Positions 52,501 to 64,000 of a stretch of 64,000 bases of DNA are shown piece by piece. Position 1 is the first letter of the stretch. The number at the start of each line of letters is the position of its first letter. Both the position numbers and the translations under genes were made by a program. The notes under the pieces were generated by a model that searched no databases, was not told the origin of the DNA, and worked only from the letters and a program-made list of their open reading frames with translations. Source of the DNA: Prinia subflava (Eukaryota; Chordata; Aves; Passeriformes; Cisticolidae); contig NC_086247.1 of assembly GCF_021018805.1 (NCBI RefSeq), forward strand, positions 141,790,102 to 141,854,101, in the 5' to 3' direction.

Positions 52501-55211
52501 CTTCTCCCTTGAACTTGCAACTGGTGCTGGAGAACATTACAATTACTACACTCCACTCTTTGGAGAATAAATTCCTAGGCAGTATTGGTAGTCAGCCCAG
52601 GGCTGCCAGGTGATGCCTTCATCACACCTATTGGGAGAATTCTAAATATGAAAGGACCTCTGTCTTTTAAATGGATGGCACAGCATCTTGGAAACTGCCT
52701 TTGTTCAGTGTAATTCTTTCATTTTGTTTTCTTTGCAATAAATAATGAGCTTAGGAAAATATGTCTCATGTTTTCCTGCCTCCTTTATATTTTGAAGTAT
52801 TGAATCCATACACCATACAGCACTTGCATGTTGAGTTTACTGTGCAGCCAAGTAAAAACTCATTCGTTTACCCTTTAGCAGAAACCTGAAATTTTCAATC
52901 TACAAAAATATAGTGCAATTGGATCATGCAATAATATCAATACTACACAACAAATCAGCCTGCCTTCAAAGGCTGTGAGAAACCAAACTATGGCTATGTT
53001 TCTCTTCAAAGATTCTGCCACTGAACTGTGGAAGTGGCTGGACAAGTATGGTAGAGACACAGGTGTGTCAAAGCTCTAGCAGTCTATATTAGCAGCAAAT
53101 TCAGTTCAGAATAATCTATTTTCTGTCTTTTCAGTTAAAGAAATGTGTGATACAGCAATTATGTTATCAAGTTTTTTTATTAGAGGAAAAAAAAGGAGAG
53201 GAAAAAGAGAAGACCTTGTCAAAATCTACATCTGCACTAGTTAAAACCCTTACAGAAGTCTTGAAAAATCCCTGATGCTTATTGAAATCTATAAGCTGGC
53301 ATTTATGTCAGTATAAATGGAATTGTTCTGTCTTTACTTCACTTAGAGCATAGTGCTTTGGTTCTCCAGGGATAAGCTTCACTGTCAATTCACATTAGGC
53401 CATTAGAGTAAAAAGGGCTTTTCTAACTTTGGATGGAAAATAATTTTCTGCTATTGTTTCTATGACTAACGTATAGTAAGGAATCTGGCTGTGAAACACT
53501 GCACATTTTCTCATCAGACACTGATATCCTGTGCTGCATGAACAGCCAGATGCACAAACAGTTCCCTTCTCTTGCCTCTTTTTGTGACAGTGTCACATGC
53601 CAATCCTCCTGCCTCTCTTCTAATCAGAACCTCAGTTCCTATTATCTCCAGAATGAACACATTGCCACCAATTATTTGAATTTTTGAGAATAAAACCTCT
53701 AAATTCTAACCACTACAGTTAAGGTTGCTTGTGAAATCAGTATTGCTTATTTGTAAGCATCACTTTTGCTATTCAAAATTTCTGAATGAACTAAATGAAA
53801 TTAAATATTTTTCTTTGACCTTAGTATGGTTTTGAAGGAGTTTTTTTTGTAGAATTCTTACCATACATTTTGGATTTTCATAGGTCTTTTAATTATTTCA
53901 ACAGTTGTTTAGACCTCATAAATACAATAACCATAACAGGACATGACTCACAACTGTAAGGCTCATAAATTAAGATAACTTATCTTTCCCCCCTTTACAG
54001 GATATCTACTCCTTTAAATCACTGCTCCAAGTTTAATTTACTGTATATTTTTCTCCATTTTCACAAAGAAGTGGTTTCATGGGAATGAGAAATATGTGAA
54101 AGAATAAATTAACACAAAGAACTTGCTTCTAGGGAAATTAACAATTTTTTTCTGTTCGAGAATAATAGAACCTATATTCATCCTAGACAATCACAAATAT
54201 TACGAATATATCCAATATCTACTGTATAAAGTTCTAACTCAACTTTTAATTGGAAATGAGCAATTGATTTTTATGCTGGAAAATTTTTAGTCTCGTGAAT
54301 TTCTTTAGAGAGATTTCACTGTGCAGTACGTGAAATCAGCTTTACTGATATGCTAAAAGTAAACTTGGATAAATTATTCATTGTAGAAATATTTGGTTGC
54401 AAATGCATCCCTTTTACTATTAATTAATCATAAACACATTAGTCTTAATCTGTAAAATATATGAAGAAGGTCTAATTCCCCTTTTTGTTATATTAACTGT
54501 AGGATGATATGCTAAAATAGAAAAATATAGCAGCATAGGTTTAAGGAACTATTTAAAGAAAAAGAATTATTTATGTTCATTAAAACTTTCTAAAGAATGC
54601 TTATTGGACTGACCAGTAGTTTACAAGATTTTAAACAACAATTCTTGCAAGTTCATGGTTGTGGTGGGTGCAGCTGCTAACTTTGTCTCCAGAGATTGTG
54701 TTTCACTCTTTAGATTGTTGTTTCCTATATGGGATCTTCTAAAGCTAGAAACAAGTCATTAGGTCAAATAAGAACCCTAGGAGTTAGTTTTCATATGGAA
54801 AGATTTATTTGTGCTTTGGTGTATGATTCAGGGCTTTTTTCTTTACTACAGAAGCAGTTCTGGTTGAATAATGGCTGCCACAGTCTCACAGAGCAACCAG
54901 AATCTCAGCTCTTCTCTTTGCAGGAACATGTGTGAGCCAGTTTTTACACTGTATGCAGTTAAAACGAGAAAGAGAGAGACAAAGAGAACAAAAATAGAGA
55001 GAAAGATTGAGTAGTCTGTTATTTAGTCTCTGTTGGCATGTTTCATATATAATCTCAGCAGTTGTATCTCAGATGCTTAGCTGTCAACACCTTAATGAAA
55101 TATTCAGTAGATCAAGTTCTGTCTGTACCTTAGCACACATGTAAGCAAAGATTGATTCTGCACCAGTTTTACTTGCAAAAACATGGACATTTTCCTCTCT
55201 TTCTATTTATA
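49586..55211. other. Unique DNA, no gene seen
   Basis: A GC-richer patch follows the pyrimidine tract (about 49640-49910). A short A/C-rich run lies at about 51440-51475. A 15-base near-palindrome TGTGACA-G-TGTCACA lies at 53583-53597. No gene was recognised. Confidence 0.6.
52381..52408. repeat. Perfect 9-bp GC-rich inverted repeat
   Basis: TGCAGCGTG (52381-52389) and its exact complement CACGCTGCA (52400-52408) flank a 10-base spacer that contains TGACGCA. Three CpG sites fall in 28 bases of otherwise CpG-poor DNA. Confidence 0.9.
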
Positions 55212-55281
55212 TCATTATTGTCGTTATTATTATTGTTATTATTTTCATTATCATTATTACTATTATGATTATTATTATTAT
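55212..55281 (+). repeat. Degenerate (TTA)n repeat
   Basis: TTATTATTA units mixed with TCATTA, TGTTATTA and TGATTATTA. This is an aged trinucleotide repeat about 110 bases upstream of the tRNA-Ile-derived SINE. Confidence 0.85.
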
Positions 55282-55392
55282 CCTAACACGAATATGATTT
55301 GAATGAAATATTTTGATGTTGTATGAAGTCTTGGACATAATGCGATTATTTCTATTTTGTGGAGTCTTGTACAAGCACCATGTAGGAACCAG

Positions 55393-55541
55393 TATTTACA
55401 CTGTTTCATGTGGTTAGAGAATGCTGCTAATAACTCCAAGGTCATGGGTTTAAACCCCGTGTGGGCCATTCATTAAGAGCTGGACTCAATGATCCTTGTG
55501 GGTCCCTTTCAGTGCAGAATATTCTCTGATTCTGTGATTCC
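55393..55541 (+). mobile_element. tRNA-Ile-derived SINE with CR1 tail (TguSINE1-like)
   Basis: The 5' part is a decayed tRNA-Ile. 'tggttagaga' corresponds to the end of the D arm. 'gctaataac' carries an AAT anticodon in its loop. 'aaggtcatgggtttaaacccc' is the variable region and T arm (B box with C to T), and 'gtgggcca' is the acceptor end. It then runs straight into 'agctggactcaatgatccttg' and 'tgggtccctttcagtgcaga' and ends in ATTCTCTGATTCTGTGATTC octamers, a CR1-type tail. This is the layout of TguSINE1, a CR1-mobilised SINE of songbirds. The first ~18 bases (A box) are badly eroded, so the left end is approximate. It is not a functional tRNA gene. Confidence 0.85.
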
Positions 55542-58500
55542 AAGTCTTGGATTTTGACTTAAGCCTCATCCTATATCTCTTGGTGGCATAACAGAGTTCC
55601 CTGTAGTATATGCACGAAGCGTGGTACAATCAATTCCTGATTTCTCTTTTTGGGACACTGGGGCTGTGTGTGCCAGCAGCTTATTATGAAGTCCAGGTGT
55701 GTCACTTGTCCTGTGGGGAACAGAGAAGAGTGCCAGATCTGTGCCTCCTACATGCCTCCTCTGAAAATAAGGCATTAATAACTTTGCAATTGGTCTTTTT
55801 TCCACAGTCCAACTTGACTTTATGCATTATCAAAATGCATATTCAAGTGAGGGGAGGAATATTGGCAACATCTCTGCCTATATTTCTCAAGAGTAAAGAA
55901 CATTTTTTACTAAAGGGACAAAATATGGATTATTTATTGTATTGCTAAGGCAAAATTACCCAGATGGTAACTTAACACCTAACAGTTGTTCTGTGCAAGA
56001 GCAAGAATGTGAACTTTTATTGTTTGCTTTAGAATACCAACAGTTCAAACAGCAAAGAAAATCTACTATGTTACACCTTCTGAATACAGAGGGTGTACGT
56101 ACACATTAGGCACATATTTTGAATTACTGATAGCTTGAGCTTTAAAGAGCTGAAGAACAAAGAAACACACTCAGAGACTGTCAAAATCATGTTCAAAATA
56201 AAACACTCCCTGTTCTTGACCCTGGAGATTTATAGTTGCATTCTTTGGTTTACCCCAGCCTTTGGCAAAGTGCCGAATTTCTGAGTAATACCCCTGCAAA
56301 ATCCTTGAAAGTCTTGCTTTTATGCAGTAAGGTTAGTCAATAATTCATGAGGGGATTATTTCTTGCAAAGGCAAACGGGTTTTTTTTTTCCCCAGGACAA
56401 AAATTTTAAAATCAGAAATATATAGATTACAGATTAACTGTAAACAAAAATATTATTAAACAAAAATAAAAACATAGATTTTTATGTTCCTAGTATTTAT
56501 TACACCCTAGTATTGGCTTTAAACTATCCCATGGTAACATGAACCAATGTTTTCAAAGTACAAAGACACTGGAACAGAAGTTTGCTTTTCAAGAACACTG
56601 TGTACTTACAATATAGTAAGATTTTGGGAAGTTACTGCCCAGTACTGTTTTGAAAAGTGATAAATCCAGAGACTGTTTGAACAATCTGTCCTTCAGAATC
56701 CAGAGGCAAAATTGAATTAAAGGACTCCCTTCAGTGAAGGAAGCCTCTTGCAAGTCTCACAGAATGCTGTCGTTTGTGTAACAGCTTTGAATTCCCTAAC
56801 TCTTTTTCTTCACAGATGAAGGGGAGCTCTGAAGGGAAGATGAAGGTCAATGGTAGCACCTTTCTTTGTTTAGAACCATCAGTTATGAACTTTTTTGTCC
56901 ATTGGGAACTTGAGCAAGTCGATCTTTCGTACAGAAAACAAAAACCCACCTGCCTGCCCCATCACACTTCAGGGCGTTTAATTGTTGATAGAAGGAGCAA
57001 AAAGCACTAAGGAGGAATTCCAAAATTATCTTGCACTTCCAAATCTCATTTCAACAACCTTAAAATAGCAATCTGAGTTTGAGTTTCAGATGTCCTAGAC
57101 TAGCAATTTAATCTGTAGAGTATGAATCAATTCATGCTCTTCTACTCCTGAAGTGTCTCTTGCTGGATTTTTTCCACACCATATCCCAGATTAAATGTTC
57201 ATTGCTACAAGGATCTGAACATTTCATCTTGCTAATAACTTACCCTTAGGTTATAAAGTTGCATACTTTCTACCTCTTCTGGATATCATTCTTTCCCTCT
57301 CCCCTCATTTTGCCAGCCAGTGATTATTTATTATTTCATACCAATGTAAATTCAAGTGGTGCTTGAAGAACTGCATGTGTAAGACACTTAAAGAAGTGCA
57401 TGCTGTAAGACACTTAAAAAGCACTTCTTGACTGAGTCATGCTGTAGATCTAGCTCCAGATAACTGCATTTCTGTGTAGATACCATGCTTACAAGTGGTT
57501 TTAGATTAAGGATAGGACAATAATTACTTTCTGAATGTGTTTTCTAAAGGAAATAAAACAGATATTTCATAGTTGTGATATTTTTCATAAAAACTCACAA
57601 GAATATTATAATTGTATGCAAAGAGGGAAGATAGCAGAAGAATGTCAGAAACAGATACCATTGACATGGACAGTAGATAAGCATTCTTCTGAGAGGTGTC
57701 TCCCTTCCCATTTAGCAATGACATTTGACAAGTAATGAGATGCTTTGAATGAAAGTATTACGATCTAGCAGATTATTTGAAATAACATTTGAAGCCCTAA
57801 TTAAAGTTCTTCTGAAGTTGATTAAAAAGACTGTCATTGCCTCAGAACATTATGCATTAAGGTCCCAAAAGTTCTGTTCGTTATCATCAGCTCAATATTT
57901 TTTTCAGATAAAAATTGTAATTCTTTTATTGTTATTTACTGTAAATTATAGAACTGTCATTGACTTTATTTTTGGGGAACTTGCACTGTTCCTAGATCTT
58001 CTTTGCTGCCACTATCTGCCAACACTCCAGACTGTGCAAACAGCTAACCTCAAAAGTGAAAAAGCCCTTCAATGAAAGTGCTGTAACCTTATTCCCCAAG
58101 TGCAAACCTCTGAAGCCTGGGTCTAGGGCAAAATCTTTAAAGGCTGATCCAGTCCCTGAAAAGACCAAGCACTATCAGAATCCAAAACTCCCTGAAGTCT
58201 GACTAACACTTCAAGGGTCTTTATACTCCTTATTGTATTGAAAGGACATTTGAGAAGTCCAAGGGCAGCTATGCTGTAATCTGCCTCCAGGAAGCTGCCA
58301 GAGTGACAGGCAGACTTCTCTGAAAGTTTGCCCCAAACAAGGTGTTTCATCTTCTGTTTTCAGCAAACTACTTGACAAAAAAAAAATAAATAGAATGTTT
58401 ATAGAAAATTTCAGTCTCTCTCTTGTGGAAAAGATTGGTGTGTAACTTTAATTTTTTCCATTTGATTAATTCAGACTGAAAACATTTGCAAATACCTTTG

Positions 58501-59911
58501 CCATCTTCAGTGAGATTCACGTCTGTGAAGAAAGAAAGCGAAACAAAAATAATGTAAACTGTACTGTTTGCCCAAATAAACAACCAAAATAGGTAACTCT
58601 GTAGGCTGCAATAGAGTTTTCCTGAGCATTTAATAGCTTATTCCCAATTTCTTAGTGCAGACATTCCCCATAACTGGACAACACTTTCAGTATGCTCCAG
58701 ACCAAGGACCCAGTGCCCCAGGTGATGTGGTAACAAACACACACAAACTCTGACCCCACAGAGGAGCTGGGGCATGAGAAACATGATCTGCAACTTTCTC
58801 AGCACACTTAGGTACACCAAGGTAAAGGAACAAAATTTTGGAACTAACAGTTTGACGGTTTTTACTGCACGGGAGATGTGTTTATATTAATCTTCTGCAT
58901 TTAACATTTGTCTGTAGATAGTTAATAGATATATGGGAAAATACATCAAATATGCCTATTTCCATCAAAATTGTCTACATCATAGCAACAACAATTCCAG
59001 TCCACTTTACAGATCTGGAAGTGAATAGGAGCTGTCTAGCTCCAGTTTGTGAAAGTTTTTATTTGGTAGACAATTGCCATTATTTAGACAATTCCACAAA
59101 GTATATGTTTCTATTTTATATTGACTAGTAAATGTCCTTTTCTTGACTTTCCATGAAATTGAAAGTTACTATGATGAATTTATTCCACAAATGTATTTTA
59201 AAGTTATGAAATAATACACAAATCAGTTAAGAAATACAAATCAAACTAAATCTCTTTTCTGAACATTCAGTTTATTGTAAAAAGTGCCACAAACATACCA
59301 ATAGATTATTTATTTCCCCTTTTGTTATTGTTTCTTTTGTAAATACATGTTTACAGTGGGTCTGGCTTTCCCTGATTTGAATAGCAAGAGAATACAATTT
59401 GTTCCATTGTTATTTACATAACAGAAACAAGCATTTGGACAACTACAAGAATTTCCTTATTAAATTTTAGCAATTTCTAACTCATGAACTTGCAGGGCAT
59501 CAAAACAGGATTTGAAAATACTAAAATTATTGCAAACATTTCCTTAACTGAGTCTGCAGTTAATTTTGAGCATGTTTGCCCAGATGAAACAAGTTAGGAA
59601 TTTCCTAATAGAAGACACGTAAATCTGGATCAATCTACAAAAGGGAGATGGTTTTTATTAATTTCATATGGAAATGGTTCTTTATGAAAACTTTTTAGTC
59701 TAGAAATTACTATACAGAGGACATGATTACTTAAGAGAAACTTTGAAATGCACCAGAATGTTTTCCCAATATCATTATCATTTACCACAAATAGTTGTGC
59801 CAAAAAGTTAAAAAGCATCAAATAGTGTTGAAATGTCCTTTGCTTAGATGTCTTTCTTATTTGTGCTAGATTGGTATTGTACAAGCTAGAAGTGTCATGC
59901 TAGCTCAGCTC

Positions 59912-59912
<1 letters not shown>
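55542..59912. other. Unique AT-rich DNA, no gene seen
   Basis: Nothing recognised apart from the small tandem duplication at 57.4 kb. Open frames reach 112 codons and lack recognisable domains. Confidence 0.6.
57373..57422 (+). repeat. Two-copy 25-bp tandem duplication
   Basis: The unit at 57373-57397 ('gcatgtgtaagacacttaaa' + 'gaagt') is followed directly by a near-identical copy at 57398-57422 with a few changes. This is a small local duplication. Confidence 0.85.

Positions 59913-59943
<31 letters not shown>
59913..59943 (+). repeat. (A)31 homopolymer
   Basis: Thirty-one consecutive A residues. No retrocopied gene or SINE can be seen immediately upstream, so this is better read as a homopolymer run than as a retroposon tail. 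Its assembled length may be unreliable. Confidence 0.93.
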
Positions 59944-59946
<3 letters not shown>

Positions 59947-62108
59947 CTCTTTCTCCTGAAATTACACAGAAATATTTCTCACCTGATACAGAAAGGTGTC
60001 AAAGGTGAAAATCTTATTCCAAATCCAGGGACCTACATTTGAATCTAATAAAGAATCATTGCTGCTGGCCAAGAATATGGGATGGAGACTCATAGGGCAT
60101 GACTAGAAAAAAACTTTATTGAAGGAGACCAGAGAAGAAGGAAGAGCAGATGCCAGAGTACATCATTGCAGCTTTGATGCCGCATACAAGTTACTTCATC
60201 ACTCAATTCCATTTGTGCTGTATCACCTCACGTTTCCACTGTCCTCAGTGGCTGACTGACACTAGTAAATCAAAGGTGTGAATATCCTAACCTTCTATTT
60301 CAGCACTTTGTACTTAAAATCACCAATATTAACATCAAATAATATGGTCTTTGTTCCTCTAGTAGTTTATCTCCTCAGCAAAGGCATTGTCTTTTACTGA
60401 TTATCATAGCTCAAATCTTCATAAAGGTATTTTAAAACTATGGAGTTAGTACCTGAAAGACATTTCTTGCTTAGATGCTTAACTATAACCACTCAATTTT
60501 TATCTGTCTAAGTCTAAATGAATCACCTGGCCCCCACTACATTCAAGGTAAAAGAACATTCACCTCCAGAGTGCCAGGGATGACATTAAATGGATAAGAT
60601 GTTGGGATCAATTGTGTTCTGAAAGTAAATTTCAGTTGGCTAAAATTAGTGAGAAGGGTGCATCAGTTTGCAAATCTATGTCCTTATATCTTCCTTTAAA
60701 GGTAGTAAGATAAAACAAACCTGATTTTAATCATTAGACTGACACTTGATTAATTTAAACTTATATCTCCTTCACTCTGAGCCTTTAAAATCAGTGGAAA
60801 TCTGAGCATTGTAAAAACAATAGTCATTAAAGACCAGGATGTTATTCAGTTCATTCTAGGGAGGCAAATAAAGCACACCAAATGGGTTATGGCCTAAAAG
60901 TACCTATACTTATCTGCTGATTATGAGGGGATCCTGGGGGATGTAAGTTAGTGACTTCCCAAACAACATGAACCATGATACACTGATACTGCTCAGCAAT
61001 TTCTTTTTAAATTCTTGTTCAGATCCTAAATAACCTTAATTCCTGCTGGTTCTCACACATATCACTCCTTTTTTGTGTTTATTCCAGTTAAGATAATTAA
61101 ATAACTTGCTGAAGGTGTGGTATGCCTGGGCTCAAACACTGAAGAAACTAATGCTTGAAAACATTTTTTCATTTTACTTACTAGTACTACAATAATTATA
61201 AGTACCAAATGTCTGCCAACATAAACACTTAAGAGAATCATGATGGATATTCTGAGGATAAATCCACAACACAAGTATGTTTCTTCTTAGATCTCTGTTT
61301 CCTAATAATTTTTCTGCAGTTAAAAATCATTACTACACTGAGAATGGCTGAGAAAATGACCATTTGTACAGGATATGGAAAAGAAACATTCAGCATTGCT
61401 CAGATAAATATTTACTTATCAGTTCAAATTACTTGCAGACATAGAAAATACGATGTCCAATGACATCCTTTGCAATTGTCACAAATGCATTTGAAGTGTT
61501 CTAAAAGTAAGCAGAGGTCTGTCTTTTGGAGTCACTGATCATAACTGGGAGCAGAATTATTGAATGATGCTACCCAATATTTCTCCCTTCAGGCACCCAA
61601 TTCCACCCTGACACAATTTCTGAGATTGTTTTGTGTGCTGTTGGAAGGGAAACATGCACAGGTAGCAGATGTGGATTTTTACATTTGCAATGCCTTTCTG
61701 AGTAGTGATGGTTCTGATAGATATTTTGACATGGCATGCTGACAGAAAACAGGGAAACAAGCATGCTTAGGATGAACTGGAAGACCACTGAAGTAATTTA
61801 AAAAAATAAAGACTGTCAAAAACAATAACATGAATACACTGATCCCTATTAAGGGTGTCACAAGATACTCAAAAGATATGGTGTGGCAGATATCCAGAAC
61901 AAACTCCTTGTGTCACTATGTCACGTCTGCAATGGCTGCCTTCCAAATGTCCAAAAGGTCTGAAATGTTCACCAGTTGCATTAGCAGGGATAACAGAAAG
62001 GGCTAATCTATGTGTGAGTTATCTATTTCTTGTGCTGAATGCACTCAGATAATCTTCCTTTAGTCCTTTTGAAGCTGCGTAAAAATTAAAATGGTTTTAC
62101 TTAATGAT
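59944..62108. other. Unique AT-rich DNA, no gene seen
   Basis: The only possible repeat is the weak MIR-like core at 61.1 kb. Confidence 0.6.
61088..61136 (-). mobile_element. Possible MIR core fragment
   Basis: 'ttaagataattaaataact' followed by 'tgctgaaggtgtgg' and 'cctgggctcaaac' resembles the reverse complement of the MIR core (TTAAGTAACTTGCCCAAGGTC ... GGGATTCAAACC) with a deletion of roughly 15-20 bases. The match is short and weak, and chance is possible. Confidence 0.28.
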
Positions 62109-62258
62109 CAAAAAAACCACCAAAAAACAAAAACAACCAAAAAAACCCGCCAAAAAACCAAAAAACACACCCAAAAAAACCCAACCAAAAAACCCACAAA
62201 AAAACCAAAAAAACAACCAACCAAACAAACAAAAAAACCAAACAACACCAAAAAACCA
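62109..62258 (+). repeat. A/C-rich low-complexity tract (CAAAAA/CCAAAC-like)
   Basis: About 150 bases made almost only of A and C, in units such as CCAAAAAA, CAAAAAC, ACCCAACC and CAAACAAAC, with a single G at about 62150. The minus strand reads as a W/F/G/V-rich open frame that is only a translation of this tract. Confidence 0.93.
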
Positions 62259-64000
62259 GTATAGTTGAACACAAGAATTGAGAAAACCAAGAAAGATATC
62301 CCAAAATCACCATTATTTCTTAAGATGAATTTTTATCTTTATTTTGTAATTTATTTATTTGATTTGTTTAATTTTATTTTCTTTATTTCTATTGTCTTCA
62401 GGAAAATGTTGCAATAGAGGAAAAAAGGAAGTTAGGTTTTTAAAGTGAAAACAGAAGTTCACAAATCAGTTTATTCTGGAGAGACAGCTGGGAAAGAATG
62501 CAACATTAACTGAACCTTAAAAATGACAAACACATGGAAAACTCCAAAATATTCCATGCTGAAGAAGTTCTTGACAGTACAAATTAGACTGATGTACCTA
62601 AGCTCCATTAATTTTCAGTGAGAACTGGATAACTAACTGCTCTTGTCACCTTTGAAAGTGTTCCTATAACCAATACTTAAAAGAATTTATGTTCTGCTGT
62701 GAATTTTGCTTTAAAAAGCAATGTACCATCTACACTGCATGTACCATTTCTTACATTTTCTTTATAATTATTTAATACATTTGAAGAGCATTTCCTATTC
62801 TACTCACTTTTGCAATAAATTCATTTAAAGGACTTCTTCTCAGGAAATCACAACACTGGGATTTCACTGCAGGTCATATTGCAAAGTCCACCCATACCTG
62901 ATGATGAAAAGAGATGCTTAGTGTAAGTGAACACCTGACAATGGCAAAAAAGTGCATCAAAGACAAAGAGAGGTCTCAAACTTCCAGAGAAATCTGTATA
63001 CAAACATTCTAGCAAATTCTAGCATCTGTGACTCTTGACAGTTTTAATCTGAGAATGATATATTCACGAAGTGGAAAAATTATAGTTTTCAGAGTGCCAC
63101 GATTCAACTTGTTCATTTCCTAATCAATTTTTACAGATAATACAGAAATAATTAATTTCACAGAAACCAGTCTTGATATTATATTTATCTTATCTGGCCC
63201 CTCATTCAGAAAGGAAATCAAACATGTTTGACCTACATACTTGAAATGTCATTTCAGTCTGCTTGTGGCCATAGTGGTGTCCATTGTGTGATCATAGAAG
63301 GAAATTTCCCCCCAAATAGTCTAAAGGTGTTATGAGATTAATCAATAGTTTTGGTTTTCTGTAGTTCACAGGGGGCAAATTGTCAGAACTGGTGTAAATG
63401 ATCCCAAAGGAGGAGATGCCTCTCCTCAGCAAGGCATGCATGAGACAAAGCTCTCAGAATGGCAGAAAATTAGATTGGGTCACCAGAACATGAAACAAAT
63501 ACTGTTTTCTCTGTTTCCTCTGTTGCATCTCTCTGGTTTTTTGACTGTTTTTTAGCAGCTAAGGGAAGGGCCCAGCAACAGCAGCATGTGTACATAAAAA
63601 CAGTAAATCAAACAAAGCAAGGGAATGGATTTTTATAACAGATTATGATATCCTATTTGAATATTTCATAAATCCTTCTAAGAAACCTCCTCTGTGATTC
63701 TAGTCCAAGATCAAGAAAAGGAATATGACATAAAAATTATTATGAGATGAGGAAAATGCAATTTCTGTCTTAGTAGGTGGAAGAGAAAACTCATTATTTT
63801 GCCTTTAATTTTTTAAAAGTCACAATGGCATGCTAATAAATTGGTGTGGTCTTCGAGGGATACTCAGAAAGCTTGTCTGCTACAGTTCATAAATCTCCCA
63901 AGTGTTTCAGAATTACCAATGCCTTCGGGACACAGAAACACAAACTGCTGGTTCAATGTCAGTTCTGAAAAAAATTGTGAATGTTTAAACAAATAATGAG
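62259..64000. other. Unique AT-rich DNA, no gene seen
   Basis: T/A-rich sequence at about 62333-62400, then unique DNA to the window end. No gene or repeat family was recognised. Confidence 0.6.

Noticed and set aside
55421..55470. Possible tRNA-Ile gene
   Set aside because: The D arm and acceptor 5' half are eroded, the B box is mutated, and the sequence runs directly into a CR1-type tail, so it is the head of a SINE.
59880..59943. Poly(A) run as the tail of a processed pseudogene
   Set aside because: No mRNA-like or SINE-like body and no matching target duplication could be seen upstream.
62101..62313. Minus-strand frames rich in Trp, Phe, Gly and Val resembling a membrane protein
   Set aside because: They are translations of the A/C-rich low-complexity tract.
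1..64000. Bacterial-type systems (CRISPR, operons, IS elements, phage)
   Set aside because: There are no long open frames, no regularly spaced repeats, and the repeats that can be identified are vertebrate CR1, SINE and LTR elements.

Overview
The window looks like non-coding nuclear DNA from a songbird (or a close relative). It is AT-rich with a few GC-richer patches. I see no convincing protein-coding gene, no rRNA or functional tRNA, no CRISPR array and no bacterial-style operon. The open reading frames are short, overlap on both strands, are often low in complexity, and match no family I recognise. The most likely setting is a long intron or a gene-poor intergenic region.

The taxonomic call rests on transposable-element fossils. 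A SINE at about 55393-55541 has a tRNA-Ile-like head and a CR1-type tail ending in ATTCTSTGATTCTGTGATT-like octamers. This is the TguSINE1 architecture known from zebra finch. A CR1 LINE 3' end (about 2903-3104) has the same kind of tail. Two more CR1 fragments lie in reverse orientation (about 11567-11792 and 33797-33905). An LTR-like unit with CCAAT, TATA and AATAAA signals spans about 8606-9449, with no internal retroviral genes next to it. A much older MIR-type SINE 3' half is recognisable at about 7730-7848, and a weaker MIR-like core at about 61088-61136.

Layout: 1-9.5 kb holds one CR1, the MIR and the LTR. 9.5-15 kb holds one CR1 fragment and then mostly unique DNA. Around 15.04-15.30 kb there is a SOX/homeodomain-like motif cluster followed by a long T-rich tract ending in AG. 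15-29 kb is mostly unique with a few A-rich tracts. 29.0-29.6 kb has a (TAA)11 microsatellite and a cluster of perfect inverted repeats. 31.5-31.9 kb is a CpG-containing, promoter-like patch. 33.8 kb has an old CR1. 35.2 kb has a purine tract. 49.4-49.6 kb has a 23-copy TTTTCC satellite in a long pyrimidine tract. 52-55.5 kb has a hairpin, a TTA-rich repeat and the SINE. 59.9 kb has a 31-base A run and 62.1 kb an A/C-rich tract.

I did not find a new multi-gene system. The best leads are structural or regulatory: the inverted-repeat cluster at 29.40-29.59 kb, the candidate minus-strand promoter at 31.70-31.81 kb, the motif cluster and possible exon at 15.06-15.29 kb, and recurrent A/C (or T/G) tracts across the window. 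All of these need comparative or transcript data.
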